A stretch of DNA of 64,000 nt from Pseudomonadota bacterium (GCA_021802545.1 JAJZRS010000001.1:94822-158821); one strand, 5' to 3'; counted from the first letter of the stretch, positions 53,410 to 64,000 are shown. Program-made: numbers and translations. Notes: a model not told the origin generated them from the sequence alone.

Positions 53410-54390
53410 ATGTCCATGAACTTCGCATCCATCCTCATCGACTGGCAGAAAGAATCCGGCAGGCACGGCCTTCCATGGCAGGGCTCGAACGATCCATACA
53501 GGGTCTGGGTATCCGAGATCATGCTGCAGCAGACCCAGGTTGCGACCGTCATTCCCTATTACGAGAAGTTCCTCTCGGTCTTTCCCGATATTCAAAAGCT
53601 TGCCGAGGCAGGCCTCGATGAAGTGCTCTCGCTGTGGAGCGGACTGGGCTACTATTCGAGGGCAAGGAATCTGCACAAAACTGCGAAGCTGATCCGGAAA
53701 AACGGAAAATTCCCCGAAAATCCTGAAGATCTGGCCATGCTCCCGGGGATAGGCCGGTCGACAGCAGCGGCGATATGCGCCTTCTCTTTCGGGACGCGCG
53801 CCGCGATACTCGACGGAAACGTGAAGCGCGTCTTCTCCAGGCATTTCGGAATGGAAGGGTATCCGGGAGACAAAATGGTCGAGGATCGCATGTGGGAGCA
53901 GGCAGAATCCCTTCTTCCGGAAAACGAAGTGGGGCGCTACACGCAGGCCCTGATGGATCTTGGCGCGACCTTGTGCACGAGAAGGAATCCGGATTGCATG
54001 CATTGCCCACTTTCCGGGTCATGCATCGCAAGGTATGAGGGCAGGGTGGACGAGCTCCCCTATGCCAGGCCGAAGAAGGCATTGCCTTGCCGAAGAACGG
54101 CTTTCCTGCTGATGGAACGGGATGGACGGCTGCTTTTCGAAAGGCGACCGGAAAAAGGGGTGTGGGCAGGGCTGCTTTGCTTTCCCGAAGCGGACCCATC
54201 GGAATTTTCCGAATCTGAGAAGCTTTTCTCCTTCGCGCACACCTTCACCCATTTCAGGCTCGAAATCGAGGCAGTCCGCATCCAGGGGAATCGTGAAGGA
54301 ATATGGCTGGCAATCGAGGAAGCGTTATCCTCGCCGATTCCGGTACCCGTCAGGAAGATTCTCGAGAAAATCCGATCGCCTTCCCTTTGA
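53410..54390 (+). CDS. mutY: Adenine DNA glycosylase MutY
   Basis: A 326-residue base-excision enzyme removing A opposite 8-oxoG. The catalytic glutamate is E36 ([19 protein letters not shown]), the HhH is [18 protein letters not shown], the aspartate is D135 ([16 protein letters not shown]), and the 4Fe-4S ligands are in [23 protein letters not shown]-like C-terminal domain recognises 8-oxoG. ATG 53410 lies immediately after the tRNA CCA; the in-frame ATG at 53416 is also possible. There is no ribosome site apart from tRNA sequence. The 3' end overlaps parC by 41 bases on the other strand. Confidence 0.96.
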   Translation: MSMNFASILIDWQKESGRHGLPWQGSNDPYRVWVSEIMLQQTQVATVIPYYEKFLSVFPDIQKLAEAGLDEVLSLWSGLGYYSRARNLHKTAKLIRKNGKFPENPEDLAMLPGIGRSTAAAICAFSFGTRAAILDGNVKRVFSRHFGMEGYPGDKMVEDRMWEQAESLLPENEVGRYTQALMDLGATLCTRRNPDCMHCPLSGSCIARYEGRVDELPYARPKKALPCRRTAFLLMERDGRLLFERRPEKGVWAGLLCFPEADPSEFSESEKLFSFAHTFTHFRLEIEAVRIQGNREGIWLAIEEALSSPIPVPVRKILEKIRSPSL

Positions 54391-56644
54391 CCGGGACCGG
54401 CTTTCCTTTTCTCGCGCGCTTGCCGATGTAGGACAGCATGTCCTTCTCGTTGATGGTGTGGAGCGATTCCTTGCCGCCTCGTCCCGAGACCCTGACCTGC
54501 AGCCCGTCGAGCTTCGCAATCGATACGGCATTCAGCGCTTCGCCTTTTTCGAGCGCCATCACTTGCACGCCCCTGCCGCCGTTTCCAAGCACCTTCATTT
54601 CCTCGATCGGGAAGAAAAGCAGCCTGGAAGAGGAAGAAAGCGAGGCGATCAGAAGATCTGAATCCAGGTCGAAGGCAAGCGGGGGAAGGGGGGTTTCGCC
54701 TTCCTCGAGCGTGAGGAACTGCTTGCCTGACCGGGTCTTGGTCAGCAGGTCCTCGAATCCAGTGAGGAATCCGTATCCGCCCGATTGGGAAATGAGGACG
54801 GACTGGCCTGCTTTTCCCTTGAGCATGTAGAGCATCTTCCCCGATGCATCGATCAATGTGGTCAACGGCACGCCCACGCCCCTCCCGCCGGGAATCTGGG
54901 ACGCTGGAAGGGTATAGACCTTTCCCGTCGAGGAGAGGAGGACGAGCGAATCGACCGTCCTGCATTCTATCGAGGAAAGCAGAGAATCCCCTTCCTTGAA
55001 TGCCGGGACTTCGAGATTGTGCCCAACCCTCGACCTGATCCATCCTTTCTCGGAAAGGGTGACGGTGACCGGCTCGTCGACCACCTGGGTGGCGAGCGAT
55101 GAACGGCTCGCGGCTTCGATCAGCGTCCTCCTCTCGTCGCCGTAGGCTTTGGCGTCCTGTTCGATTTCCTTGACGATCTTCTTCTTCATGTGTGAAGGAT
55201 CGGAAAGGAGCTTCTCCAGCTCAGCCTTCTCAATCTTCAGTTTCTCCAGTTCCTGCTCGATCTTGATGCCTTCGAGCCTGGCGAGCTGCCTCAGCCTGAT
55301 TTCCAGGATGTCTTCGGCCTGGCGCTCGGAAAGGGAGAAGCGCTTCATGAGATCGATTTTCGGATCGTCCGAATTCCGGATGATCCGGATCACTTCGTCT
55401 ATGTTGAGAAAGACGATGTGCCTGCCTTCGAGGATGTGTATCCTGTCGTCGACCTGGCCGAGCCTGTGCTCGGTCCGCCTTTTCACCGTCGCGAGCCGGT
55501 ATTCCGTCCATTCCCTCAGAATCTCGACGATTCCCTTCTGCCTCGGCCTGCCGTCCAGGCCGATCATCACCATGTTGACGGGATGGGAAGATTCCATGCT
55601 CGTCTTGGAAAAGAGCAGGGATGCGAATTCGTCGACGTCCTGCCTGGAGGACTTGGGCTCGAAGACGAGCCTCACGGGCGCTTCCTTTCCCGATTCGTCG
55701 CGCACCGCGTCCAGCTGGGACAGGAAGAGCTGCTTCAGCTGGCTCTGCTCCTGGGTGAGCGCCTTCTTGCCCGGCTTGACCTTGGGATTGGTGATTTCCT
55801 CGATCTCCTCGAGCACCTTCTGGCTCGAAGTCGTGGGGGGGAGCTCGAAAACGATGAGCTGCCACTGGCCCCTTGCCAGTTCCTCGATTTTCCACCGCGC
55901 TCTCACCTGGATCGATCCGCGCCCGCTCCTGTAGGTTTCCAGGAAATCGTTCGAGATGATCTGGCCCCCACCCGGGAAATCAGGTCCCTTGATATGCTCG
56001 AGAATCTCTTCAGCGGAAAGGTTCGGTTTTTTGATCAGCGCGATCGCAGCCTCCGCCACTTCTCTCAAATTGTGCGAAGGGATTTCAGTGGCCATGCCGA
56101 CGGCGATTCCGGATGCGCCGTTCAGGAGCACCATGGGAAGCCTTGCGGGAAGGAGGTCGGGTTCCTCGAATGCACCGTCGTAGTTGGGGGAGAAATCCAC
56201 GGTCCCCATGTCGATTTCGGAAAGGAGCAGATTCGCGATCGGGGTGAGCCTTGCCTCCGTGTAGCGCATCGCCGCTGCGCCGTCACCGTCGCGGCTGCCG
56301 AAATTGCCGTGCCCGTCGACGAGCGGATATCTCAGCGAGAAATCCTGTGCGAGTCTCACCATCGCGTCGTACGCGGACTGGTCTCCGTGCGGATGGAATT
56401 TTCCGAGAACGTCGCCGACGACGCGCGCGGATTTCACCGGCTTGGCCGTTGGATTCAATCCCATCTCGTTCATGGCGTAGAGGATGCGTCGTTGGACGGG
56501 TTTCTGGCCGTCGCAGACGTCGGGCAGCGCGCGTCCCTTGACCACCGATATCGCATAGTCGAGATAGGCCTTCTCGGCGAAGCGGCCGAGGTTCAGTGCA
56601 TCTTCTTCCTGGGAAGGGGATTGGAAAAGGTCGATCTGGTCCAT
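54350..56644 (-). CDS. parC: DNA topoisomerase IV subunit A
   Basis: A 764-residue type IIA topoisomerase subunit that cuts DNA to unlink daughter chromosomes. It starts with [20 protein letters not shown], and the catalytic tyrosine lies in [21 protein letters not shown]-terminal beta-pinwheel is present but lacks a clear GyrA box, so it is ParC rather than GyrA. Its ATG overlaps the parE stop (TGATG). The 3' end runs 41 bases into mutY antisense. Confidence 0.95.
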   Translation of the reverse strand: MDQIDLFQSPSQEEDALNLGRFAEKAYLDYAISVVKGRALPDVCDGQKPVQRRILYAMNEMGLNPTAKPVKSARVVGDVLGKFHPHGDQSAYDAMVRLAQDFSLRYPLVDGHGNFGSRDGDGAAAMRYTEARLTPIANLLLSEIDMGTVDFSPNYDGAFEEPDLLPARLPMVLLNGASGIAVGMATEIPSHNLREVAEAAIALIKKPNLSAEEILEHIKGPDFPGGGQIISNDFLETYRSGRGSIQVRARWKIEELARGQWQLIVFELPPTTSSQKVLEEIEEITNPKVKPGKKALTQEQSQLKQLFLSQLDAVRDESGKEAPVRLVFEPKSSRQDVDEFASLLFSKTSMESSHPVNMVMIGLDGRPRQKGIVEILREWTEYRLATVKRRTEHRLGQVDDRIHILEGRHIVFLNIDEVIRIIRNSDDPKIDLMKRFSLSERQAEDILEIRLRQLARLEGIKIEQELEKLKIEKAELEKLLSDPSHMKKKIVKEIEQDAKAYGDERRTLIEAASRSSLATQVVDEPVTVTLSEKGWIRSRVGHNLEVPAFKEGDSLLSSIECRTVDSLVLLSSTGKVYTLPASQIPGGRGVGVPLTTLIDASGKMLYMLKGKAGQSVLISQSGGYGFLTGFEDLLTKTRSGKQFLTLEEGETPLPPLAFDLDSDLLIASLSSSSRLLFFPIEEMKVLGNGGRGVQVMALEKGEALNAVSIAKLDGLQVRVSGRGGKESLHTINEKDMLSYIGKRARKGKPVPVKGKAIGFSRESS

Positions 56645-58593
56645 CAGATGTCAGCCTCCGCCTCGTTGCCATGCTCTTCGATCCAGGATCGCCTTGAAGC
56701 CGATTCGTGCTTCGACATAAGCATGTTCATGGTCGAATTCGTTTCCTCGATGACCTCCGCTGCGACGGATATTCTCATCAGTCTTCTCGTGTCGGGATTC
56801 ATGGTCGTGTCCCAGAGCTGCTCAGGGCTCATTTCCCCCAGTCCCTTGAAGCGCGATATGCTCCAGTTCTTCAATCCTTCCTTGGCCAGCCTGTCTTCGA
56901 TCGAAGAAAGCTCGGCCTCGTCCAGCGCATAAAATTTCCTGGGGGGCTTGGTTTTTCCCTGCCCATGCGTGTCTATCCTGAAAAGCGGAGGCTGGGCGAC
57001 ATAGACATGCCCGTTCTCGATCAGTTTCGGGAAATGCCTGAAGAAGAGCGTCAACAGCAGCACCTGTATATGCGCGCCGTCGACATCCGCATCGGCCATG
57101 ATGCAGATCTTCGAATACCTGAGGGAGGAGAGATCTGCACCGGCATTTCGCTCGTGAGGGTCCACCCCGATCGCGACGGCGATGTCGTGGATCTCGTTGT
57201 TGGCGAAGAGCCTTGCCGCATCCTGCTCCCAGGTGTTCAGCACCTTGCCCCTGAGCGGCAGGATGGCCTGGAATTCCTTGTCGCGCCCCATTTTCGCGGA
57301 ACCGCCCGCGGAATCCCCCTCGACGAGGAAGAGCTCGGTGCGGGAAGCGTCCTTCGATTCGCAGTCCGTGAGTTTTCCGGGCAATACCGCGACCCCGGAG
57401 CCTTTCTTCTTTTCGACCTTCTGCGCTGATTTCAGCCTGTTCTGGGCCTGCTTGATGGCAAGTTCGGCAAGCTTCCTTCCGTATTCGACATGCTCGTTGA
57501 GCCACAATTCGAATGGGTCCGAGACCATGGAGGAGATGAGCTTCACGGCTTCCCTGGAGGAGAGCCGCTCCTTGGTCTGTCCCTGGAACTGCGGATCGAG
57601 CACCTTTGCGGAAAGAACGAAGCTCGCCCTGCCGAAGAGGTCGTCCGAGATCAGTTTCACCCCCTTGGGGAGCAGGTTGTGGTGCTCGACGAAATTCTTC
57701 ACTGCGTGGAAGACCCCTTCCCTCAGGCCTGACTCGTGCGTGCCTCCGGCGGGAGTGGGGATCAGGTTGACGTAGGATTCCCTGCAGACCGTCCCTTCTT
57801 CGCTCCACGCGATCACCCAGGCTGCGCCTTCCCCTTCTGAAAAATCGGAGGATTTCCCCGAAGTCTTCTCTCCTTCGAAGAAGGGGATGGTCGTCTCCAC
57901 GCCATCGAGCATTTCGGCAAGATATCCCTTCAGCCCATCCGGATAGCTCCATGATTTGACTTCGCCCGTTTTTTCCAGCGTGAGCGTGACATTCACTTTC
58001 GGAAGCAGCACCGCTTTTGAACGAAGCAGCCGCTCGAGTTCGGATAAGGGAATCGTGGGCGAATCGAAATAGACGGGGTCGGGGTAGACATGCAAGGTCG
58101 TCCCGGTCTTCCTGCCGCATGAACCTGTCTTCACGAGGGGTTCGGCGACGTCCCCGCCCTCGAATGCGATGTGGTGGACTGACCCTTCCCGCATGACGTC
58201 GACTTCCAGCCGCCTCGACAGCGCGTTCGTCACGGAAACGCCGACACCGTGCAGCCCGCCAGAGAAGCTGTAGGCGCCGCCGTCCTTCTTGTCGAACTTT
58301 CCGCCTGCATGGAGCCGTGTGAAGACGATCTCGACGGTGGGTATCCCTTCCTCGGGATGGATGCCCACCGGGATCCCTCTGCCGTTGTCGGTGATCGTGA
58401 CCGAATTGTCCACGTGAAGAATCACTTCTATCCTGTCGGCGAACCCCGCGAGCGCTTCGTCCGATGCATTGTCGATCGCTTCCTGGACGATGTGGCAGGG
58501 GTTTTCCGTCCTGGTGTACATGCCCGGACGCTGCTTGACGGGCTCCAGCCCTTTCAGGACCTTGATCGAAGCTTCGCTGTATTTTTCGGCCAT
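56644..58593 (-). CDS. parE: DNA topoisomerase IV subunit B
   Basis: A 649-residue GHKL ATPase subunit. ATP-binding motifs are [31 protein letters not shown] and [15 protein letters not shown]; the TOPRIM motifs are [18 protein letters not shown] and [12 protein letters not shown]. It has the length of ParE and lacks the GyrB insertion. GAGGA lies five bases before the ATG. Operon parE-parC; prfC ends eight bases upstream. Confidence 0.96.
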   Translation of the reverse strand: MAEKYSEASIKVLKGLEPVKQRPGMYTRTENPCHIVQEAIDNASDEALAGFADRIEVILHVDNSVTITDNGRGIPVGIHPEEGIPTVEIVFTRLHAGGKFDKKDGGAYSFSGGLHGVGVSVTNALSRRLEVDVMREGSVHHIAFEGGDVAEPLVKTGSCGRKTGTTLHVYPDPVYFDSPTIPLSELERLLRSKAVLLPKVNVTLTLEKTGEVKSWSYPDGLKGYLAEMLDGVETTIPFFEGEKTSGKSSDFSEGEGAAWVIAWSEEGTVCRESYVNLIPTPAGGTHESGLREGVFHAVKNFVEHHNLLPKGVKLISDDLFGRASFVLSAKVLDPQFQGQTKERLSSREAVKLISSMVSDPFELWLNEHVEYGRKLAELAIKQAQNRLKSAQKVEKKKGSGVAVLPGKLTDCESKDASRTELFLVEGDSAGGSAKMGRDKEFQAILPLRGKVLNTWEQDAARLFANNEIHDIAVAIGVDPHERNAGADLSSLRYSKICIMADADVDGAHIQVLLLTLFFRHFPKLIENGHVYVAQPPLFRIDTHGQGKTKPPRKFYALDEAELSSIEDRLAKEGLKNWSISRFKGLGEMSPEQLWDTTMNPDTRRLMRISVAAEVIEETNSTMNMLMSKHESASRRSWIEEHGNEAEADI

Positions 58594-58601
58594 TGTCTTC
58601 C

Positions 58602-60203
58602 TCAGCCCGGTTTCGACGCGTGCTCCCTCGTCGCATGGAACTCGATGTCGGGCCAGCGTTCCATGACGAGTTCCAGGTTCACCCGCGAAGTTGCGAAATA
58701 GGCGAGGCTCCCGCCCGCGTCATAAGCGACCTGGTTCGCGAGCGTCTTTTCGAATTCCTCGAGCTTCTTCTGGTTTTTCGAGGTGACCCAGCGCGCAGAC
58801 TGGATCGATACCGGTTCGAAGACCGCGTCGACCCCGTATTCGGATTCAAGCCTGTGCGCCACGACCTCGAATTGAAGCACGCCTACCGCGCCGAGCACAA
58901 GATCCCCGCCAGAGACCGGCTTGAAAACCTGGACTGCCCCTTCCTCGCCGAGTTGCTGCAACCCCTTGTGCAGCTGCTTGATCTTCAATGGGTTTCTTAT
59001 CCTGGCCACTCTGAAGAGCTCGGGGGCGAAATAGGGGATGCCGGTGAACTGGAGCGACTCTCCTTCGCTGAAGCTGTCCCCGATCTGCACGTTGCCGTGG
59101 TTGTGGATCCCGATGATGTCGCCGGCGTAGGCTTCCTCGACCTGCTCACGCTGGTGCGCCATGAAGGTGATGACGTTGGAAACCTTGAGGTCTCGATCCA
59201 GCCTCAGATGCCTGATCTTCATCCCGCGCTCGAACCTTCCCGAGCATACCCTCAGAAAGGCGATCCTGTCCCTGTGCATGGGATCCATGTTGGCCTGGAT
59301 CTTGAAGACGAATCCCGAGAAGGCGGCTTCCAGAGGGGAGACCATTCTCGATGTCGCGTCCCTGGTCTGCGGCATGGGAGCCCAGTCGACGAGCGCGTTG
59401 AGGATTTCCCTGACCCCGAAATTGTTTATCGCGGAACCGAAGAACACCGGGGTCTGGACGCCCTCGAGAAACGCCTCCAGATCGAAGGGATGGGATGCGC
59501 CCCTCACCAGATCGACTTCCATCCTGAGCTGCGCGATTTCGAGCGGGAAAAGCTCGTCGAGCTTGGGATTGTCTATGCCTGAAATCTTTTCGAAGGACTG
59601 CTTCGCGTCCTCACGTCCTGCCTCGAAAAGCAGGATCTCGTCCTTCATCAGGTGGTAAACGCCCCTGAAGGTTTTTCCCATGCCGATCGGCCAGGTCACC
59701 GGCGCGCACTGGATCTTCAGGACGGATTCGACTTCGTCGAGCAGGGAAAGCGGGTCCCTCGCCTCCCTGTCCATCTTGTTCATGAAGGTGAGGATGGGAG
59801 TGTTCCTCATCCTGCAGACGTTGAGCAGCTTGATCGTCTGCTCCTCGACGCCCTTGGCGGCGTCGATCACCATCAGGGCGGAATCGACGGCGGTGAGCAC
59901 GCGATAGGTGTCTTCCGAAAAGTCCTCGTGGCCCGGTGTGTCAAGCAGGTTGAACACATGGTCGCTGTAGTCGAACTGCATGACCGAGCTTGCGACCGAG
60001 ATTCCACGCTGCTTTTCGATGTCCATCCAGTCGGATGTCGCGTGCCTCCCGCTTTTCCTGCCCTTGACCGTGCCTGCAAGCTGGATCGCTCCCGAGAAGA
60101 GCAGGAGCTTCTCGGTGAGCGTTGTTTTTCCTGCGTCCGGGTGGGATATGATGGCGAAGGTGCGCCTTTTCCCCACCTCGGCTGCTATCGATTCAGTCGT
60201 CAT
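58602..60203 (-). CDS. prfC: Peptide chain release factor 3
   Basis: A 533-residue GTPase that recycles RF1/RF2. G1 is [17 protein letters not shown], followed by [36 protein letters not shown] and [12 protein letters not shown]. This is the RF3 signature, not EF-G. ATG 60203 has no Shine-Dalgarno sequence. It diverges from nadE with 88 bases between. Confidence 0.97.
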   Translation of the reverse strand: MTTESIAAEVGKRRTFAIISHPDAGKTTLTEKLLLFSGAIQLAGTVKGRKSGRHATSDWMDIEKQRGISVASSVMQFDYSDHVFNLLDTPGHEDFSEDTYRVLTAVDSALMVIDAAKGVEEQTIKLLNVCRMRNTPILTFMNKMDREARDPLSLLDEVESVLKIQCAPVTWPIGMGKTFRGVYHLMKDEILLFEAGREDAKQSFEKISGIDNPKLDELFPLEIAQLRMEVDLVRGASHPFDLEAFLEGVQTPVFFGSAINNFGVREILNALVDWAPMPQTRDATSRMVSPLEAAFSGFVFKIQANMDPMHRDRIAFLRVCSGRFERGMKIRHLRLDRDLKVSNVITFMAHQREQVEEAYAGDIIGIHNHGNVQIGDSFSEGESLQFTGIPYFAPELFRVARIRNPLKIKQLHKGLQQLGEEGAVQVFKPVSGGDLVLGAVGVLQFEVVAHRLESEYGVDAVFEPVSIQSARWVTSKNQKKLEEFEKTLANQVAYDAGGSLAYFATSRVNLELVMERWPDIEFHATREHASKPG

Positions 60204-60276
60204 TTAATGATTCCGCGAAACGCGTTAGTCTAATCAAAATCGCAAGGGAAGTCTCTACCAATAGAATCCCTCGCGA

Positions 60277-60285
60277 TGCTATGAT
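60277..60285 (+). promoter_or_regulatory. Extended -10 element of nadE, 6 bases from the ATG
   Basis: TGC plus TATGAT (60280-60285) is followed by six bases and ATG 60292. No Shine-Dalgarno sequence and no clear -35 are present. The layout matches kdsD, dnaE and the Tsx-like gene. Confidence 0.55.
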
Positions 60286-60291
60286 TCGCAA

Positions 60292-61896
60292 ATGCGAAAT
60301 GGCACCAAAATTGCGATTGCCCAGATCAACTGCGCTGTGGGCGACATGAAAGGCAATGCAGAAAAGATCCTCGAAATGGCGGAAAAAGCCAGGGATTCAG
60401 GTGCATCTATTCTTTTGACGCCGGAGCTTGCGATCTGCGGCTATCCGCCTGAGGATCTCCTCCTGAGATCGGGATTCTACCGGGCGTCGAACGAGGCATT
60501 GAAGCATCTCGCGCAAAGGATAAAAGGCATTTCGGTCGTCGTGGGACACCCGATCGAGCTGGATGGAAAGCGATACAATGCCGCCTCATTGATCAGGGAA
60601 GGCAGGATAGAAGCCACCTACCATAAGCTCGAACTGCCGAATTATGCCGTTTTCGACGAAGAGCGCTATTTTGAAAGCGGCAGCAATCCCGTCGTTTTCG
60701 ATCTTGGCGGCATCAAGTTCGGCATCGCGATCTGCGAGGACATCTGGGAGAAGAAGGCGGCGCAGCTGGCCATGAAGGCCGGAGCGCAAGTGCTGCTCGT
60801 TCTCAACGCCTCCCCCTTCCACATGGAAAAGCAGGCGCTGCGCTACAAAATTGCACGGGAAAGGATCAAGGAAGGCGGATTTTCACTCGTCTATGCGAAT
60901 CTTGTCGGCGGGCAGGACGAACTGGTTTTCGACGGCGCATCCTTCGCCATGGACGAAAAGGGGGAGGTCGTGGCGAGAATGCCTTCCTTCGAGGAGGGGC
61001 TCGGCATTGTCGAAATCGGCAAGGGCGGAGAGATCCACCCTGAATGCTCTCTGGAGGAGAGCGTGTACAAGGCATTGTGCCTGGGGGTTTCGGACTACGT
61101 GGGCAAGAACCGATTTCCCGGCGTTCTGCTCGGACTTTCAGGCGGGATCGATTCGGCCTTGACGCTTGCCGTTGCCGTCGATTCTCTCGGCGCAGACAAG
61201 GTGCATGCAGTGATGATGCCGTCACGATACACCGCGCAGATGAGCCTGGATGATTCGAGGGAAATGGCGCAAATCTTCGGCGTGCGCTATACGGAATTGC
61301 CGATCGAGGCCATCCATTCCCTTTTCCTCGAGACGCTCTCGAAAGAATTCGAAGGACGCCCTGTAGACGCAACTGAGGAGAACATCCAGGCGAGAGTCAG
61401 GGGAACGCTCCTCATGGCGCTTTCCAACAAGAGCGGTGCCATCGTGCTCACGACCGGAAACAAGAGCGAAATGGCGGTGGGTTATTCGACGCTCTACGGC
61501 GACATGGCGGGCGGGTTCGCCGTGCTGAAAGACATCAAGAAAACCCTTGTTTACCGGCTCGCGAATTTCAGGAACGGGCTGGGGCATGTGATTCCTGATC
61601 GCGTTTTGACAAGACCGCCTTCGGCAGAATTGCGCGAGGACCAGAAAGACCAGGACAGCCTCCCCCCCTACGAAGTGCTCGACGCCGTCATGGAGGCCTA
61701 TATGGAGCAGGATCTTTCCCTTCATGAAGTCGCGAAATTAGGCATAAACTTGGAAGATGCGAGGCGCGTGATCCATCTCATCAAGATCAACGAATACAAG
61801 CGCAGGCAGTCGCCTGTTGGCATCAGGATCACGCAGCGCGGCTTCGGGCGCGACTGGCGCTATCCCATTACTTCGAAATTTTTGGATGAATACTGA
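60292..61896 (+). CDS. nadE: Glutamine-dependent NAD+ synthetase
   Basis: A 534-residue two-domain enzyme. The N-terminal nitrilase-like glutaminase has E45 (LTPELAICGYPPED), the lysine in YHKLELPNYAVFDE and C148 (GIAICEDIWE). The C-terminal NAD synthase has the P-loop LGLSGGIDSALTLAVA (~280) and TTGNKSEMAVGYSTLYGDMA. It amidates deamido-NAD using glutamine nitrogen and ATP. It lies next to glnB, a common pairing that links NAD synthesis with nitrogen signals. Confidence 0.97.
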   Translation: MRNGTKIAIAQINCAVGDMKGNAEKILEMAEKARDSGASILLTPELAICGYPPEDLLLRSGFYRASNEALKHLAQRIKGISVVVGHPIELDGKRYNAASLIREGRIEATYHKLELPNYAVFDEERYFESGSNPVVFDLGGIKFGIAICEDIWEKKAAQLAMKAGAQVLLVLNASPFHMEKQALRYKIARERIKEGGFSLVYANLVGGQDELVFDGASFAMDEKGEVVARMPSFEEGLGIVEIGKGGEIHPECSLEESVYKALCLGVSDYVGKNRFPGVLLGLSGGIDSALTLAVAVDSLGADKVHAVMMPSRYTAQMSLDDSREMAQIFGVRYTELPIEAIHSLFLETLSKEFEGRPVDATEENIQARVRGTLLMALSNKSGAIVLTTGNKSEMAVGYSTLYGDMAGGFAVLKDIKKTLVYRLANFRNGLGHVIPDRVLTRPPSAELREDQKDQDSLPPYEVLDAVMEAYMEQDLSLHEVAKLGINLEDARRVIHLIKINEYKRRQSPVGIRITQRGFGRDWRYPITSKFLDEY

Positions 61897-62247
<351 letters not shown>

Positions 62248-62256
62248 GATAACCGG

Positions 62257-62275
62257 CAGGGGCGCAAGGCCCCTG
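62257..62275. terminator. Hairpin after glnB, possible terminator
   Basis: CAGGGGC, loop GCAAG, GCCCCTG: a seven-base perfect stem nine bases after the glnB stop. No T tract follows on either strand, so intrinsic termination would be weak; it may instead protect the message end. Confidence 0.4.
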
Positions 62276-62279
62276 AGGA

Positions 62280-62489
62280 TCACTTCATCATGCCGGCGGG
62301 AGCCTTGTCATGGGTTTTGCGCATCTTCATGCGCGAGCCCTTGCGCTTCATGGCCGGTTTCTTCATGCCGTCCTGTTTCTGCATCATGCCGTCCTGCTTC
62401 TGCATCATGCTTCCCTCTTTGGGCATGTCGGCAGCGAAGGCTGTGCCGGCTGCGAGCAGCAGGCAGAGGGTCAGTGCGGTTTTCTTCAT
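62280..62489 (-). CDS. Small secreted Met/Lys-rich protein with tandem heptapeptide
   Basis: A 69-residue protein. The signal peptide MKKTALTLCLLLAAGTAFA is followed by a 50-residue mature part containing MMQKQDG twice in tandem and a basic tail (KKPAMKRKGSRMKMRKTHDK). About one residue in five of the mature part is Met. AAAGGAG precedes ATG 62489. Met-rich exported peptides often bind copper or silver, which is only a guess here. The frame is open to 62651, but the signal peptide fixes the start. Confidence 0.75.
   Translation of the reverse strand: MKKTALTLCLLLAAGTAFAADMPKEGSMMQKQDGMMQKQDGMKKPAMKRKGSRMKMRKTHDKAPAGMMK
62367..62408. repeat. Two tandem 21-bp copies inside the Met-rich gene
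   Basis: Copies at 62367-62387 and 62388-62408 differ by a single T/C change and encode the duplicated heptapeptide in frame. The number of copies could vary between strains. Confidence 0.85.
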
Positions 62490-62592
62490 TGAGTTTCTCC
62501 TTTGTGGTTGAGTGGCATAATGCCGTGGCATCGCTGCCGCCTCAGTGGCGGCATCGAATCGGGGCGTGCATCGCACGCGTGTTCTGACAGAT

Positions 62593-64000
62593 TCATCCGA
62601 AGGTGAAGGCGTAGGCCTCCAGTCCAGGCTCGCTCGACTTGATCTCAACAACCCCTCTGTTGGGTCTTTTCTGGTCGATCAGCTCGTACAATGCATTGCG
62701 CCGGATGGTGATGTTGCCGGCAGGGGCGTCAATCCCGGCATTTCCTCCCGACGGGGTGCCGTTCAGCAGGATGGTGGCATGCACCGGACGCCCGTTGCTC
62801 GTTCCCAGGACGAGGAAAACGCGGCTTGCCTTGAATTCGAGCCTGAGCGATGCGCCTGCCGATTTCGAGACGATTTTTTCAGATGCGACTGCCCATTGCC
62901 CGGAGAGCGCCCAGGAATCCGCCGGAAGAGAAGCAGGGAAACGGTAGTTTGCGACAGCATCCCTGGAAATCCTTTCCATTCCTGCAAAACTTTCCGCCCT
63001 GGCGTAGCCGAGATAAGTCTCCGGAGTCTGATCAGGCGCATGGAAGGCTTCGGCAGCCTGGGGGGCGGCCTTGTCCTTGATTCCAAGAAGGAACCTGATG
63101 TTGTTTTCGGTGACGTCGTAGCCGCCTTCCCCGAAGTGCGTGTAGACGACGCGCCCCTGCCTGTCTATGAGGTAATGTGCGGGCCAGTACAGGTTGTCGA
63201 AGTTCTGCCAGGTTGAAAGATCGCTGTCCAGCGCGACGGGATAATGGATGCCGAAGTGCGAGAGTGCAGCCATGACGTTCTCGGGTTTTTTCTCGAACTC
63301 GAATTCGGGAGAATGCACGCCGACGATCACCAATCCGTCTTTCCTGTATTTCCTGTCCCAGGCAGTGATGTAGGGGAGGGTGCGGATGCAGTTGATGCAG
63401 GAATAGGTCCAGAAATCGACCAGCACGACCTTGCCCCTCAGGCGCTCCATGGTGAGCGGCGGGGAATTCAGCCAGGACTTGATTCCGGAAAATTCCGGCG
63501 CATGATAGGGAGCAGCGAGTCCATCCTCAAGCGCGAGTCCGGCAACCGGGCTCGCTTGCGAGACGGGCATGGAAAGATCGTAGCCCGAGAAGATGAAGGC
63601 GACTGATGCGAAGATGACGAGGGCGAGCCCCTTTCTCAGGGCGTTCGAGTGGTGCGAGAGAAAAGCCATTCTCTTCAGGATGCTTCTTCCCGCAAGCGAT
63701 ATCGCGAGCATCGGCATGGCTGCGCCTGTTGAAAAGGCGAGGATGACGAAATAGCTTTCCATGTCAGTCTTCTGTCGGATGACTTCGACCAGGACGGCAG
63801 CCAGTATCGGGCCTGCGCAAGGCGTCCATACGAGCCCGATCAGGGAACCGACGACGATGCCGCCCACCATGCCGGGTTTTCCTGTTTCTGCGAGCCGGTT
63901 GCCGAGATTGGAAATGCCCTGGGTCAGTTCGCCGAATTTACTGGAGAGCTTTCTTGAAAAAAGAATCACGCCGAAGAGAAGCAGGAGGAAGAGCGAGGCG
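62593..64000 (-). CDS. DipZ-like CcdA-thioredoxin fusion, partial at right edge
   Basis: The 3' part of a membrane thiol-redox protein; its start lies beyond 64000, and the frame stays open to the edge. The visible CcdA domain has VGSLIGLVWTPCAGPILAA and AFSTGAAMPMLAISLAG with several helices. The periplasmic thioredoxin domain contains VVLVDFWTYSCINCIRTLPY (CINC active site). A C-terminal beta domain of about 110 residues ends the protein. CcdA passes electrons from cytoplasmic thioredoxin across the membrane to the fused domain. A GTG at 63969 is internal, not the start. Confidence 0.9.
   Translation of the reverse strand, partial: ASLFLLLLFGVILFSRKLSSKFGELTQGISNLGNRLAETGKPGMVGGIVVGSLIGLVWTPCAGPILAAVLVEVIRQKTDMESYFVILAFSTGAAMPMLAISLAGRSILKRMAFLSHHSNALRKGLALVIFASVAFIFSGYDLSMPVSQASPVAGLALEDGLAAPYHAPEFSGIKSWLNSPPLTMERLRGKVVLVDFWTYSCINCIRTLPYITAWDRKYRKDGLVIVGVHSPEFEFEKKPENVMAALSHFGIHYPVALDSDLSTWQNFDNLYWPAHYLIDRQGRVVYTHFGEGGYDVTENNIRFLLGIKDKAAPQAAEAFHAPDQTPETYLGYARAESFAGMERISRDAVANYRFPASLPADSWALSGQWAVASEKIVSKSAGASLRLEFKASRVFLVLGTSNGRPVHATILLNGTPSGGNAGIDAPAGNITIRRNALYELIDQKRPNRGVVEIKSSEPGLEAYAFTFG

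Noticed and set aside
62367-62408. CRISPR-like or mobile repeat
   Set aside because: There are only two adjacent copies with no spacers, in frame within a small gene; no CRISPR array or insertion sequence ends are seen anywhere in the window.

Overview
The window reads as chromosomal DNA of a betaproteobacterium, by eye a little under 60 % G+C. The best evidence is gene order: kdsD-kdsC-lptC-lptA-lptB-rpoN-hpf-ptsN-hprK-rapZ is the usual betaproteobacterial arrangement. A RoxS/RoxR (RegBA-type) pair, a LptCAB lipopolysaccharide export set, a class II GlnB and strongly betaproteobacterial HslV and MutY sequences agree. I cannot name the genus. Arginine codons AGG and AGA are used heavily even in core genes, which is unusual for such a genome. 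No insertion sequence, prophage, CRISPR array or rRNA is visible. No stretch over 300 bases lacks a gene.

Layout. 1-1473: 5' part of a KefB-type antiporter on the minus strand. 1544-13498: one long plus-strand run covering KDO and LPS transport (kdsD to lptB), sigma-54 with ribosome hibernation and nitrogen-PTS genes (rpoN, hpf, ptsN, hprK, rapZ), an orphan NusG-II/Gx membrane pair, ubiX, sucCD, a TerC-family protein and a universal stress protein. 13556-22149: a signalling and type IV pilus block with PP2C phosphatase, FHA protein, cyclic-nucleotide-PDE-like metallohydrolase, GAF-PilB/GspE ATPase, GAF-HD-GYP, pilin with a sigma-54 promoter, and a GT-C/TPR membrane protein. 22171-31672: PEBP protein, dnaE, WbuC-type cupin, a PAS-GAF-GGDEF-EAL protein and an EF-hand membrane protein. 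31669-41305: permease, dacB, bioA, a degenerate J-domain membrane protein, hslVU, a shortened MarC, a PPOX-fold protein, a 34-residue membrane ORF and a radical SAM protein.

41306-49916 is the most accessory part: a Tsx-like outer-membrane protein, cspA, a short DUF2892-like ORF facing a truncated CHASE3-PAS protein, an unrecognised 388-residue protein, a nitronate-monooxygenase-like enzyme with an FNR-type promoter, a LOV-like diguanylate cyclase and a small secreted protein. 50008-64000 returns to core genes: roxSR, a periplasmic copper chaperone, thiSG, tRNA-Gly(CCC) directly abutting mutY, parEC, prfC, nadE, glnB, a Met-rich small secreted protein and a DipZ-like CcdA-thioredoxin protein cut by the right edge.

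The main unusual signals are these. (1) A recurring promoter layout puts the -10 box, usually extended as TGn, only 6-7 bases before the start codon, predicting leaderless mRNAs for kdsD, ubiX, dnaE, nadE and the Tsx-like gene. (2) The tRNA-Gly CCA end directly touches the mutY ATG. (3) A phosphatase/FHA/cyclic-nucleotide/c-di-GMP cluster is built round a GAF-fused pilus ATPase. (4) An FNR-type box sits at -41.5 of the nitronate-monooxygenase-like gene. Starts were revised where an upstream-extended reading frame was implausible.
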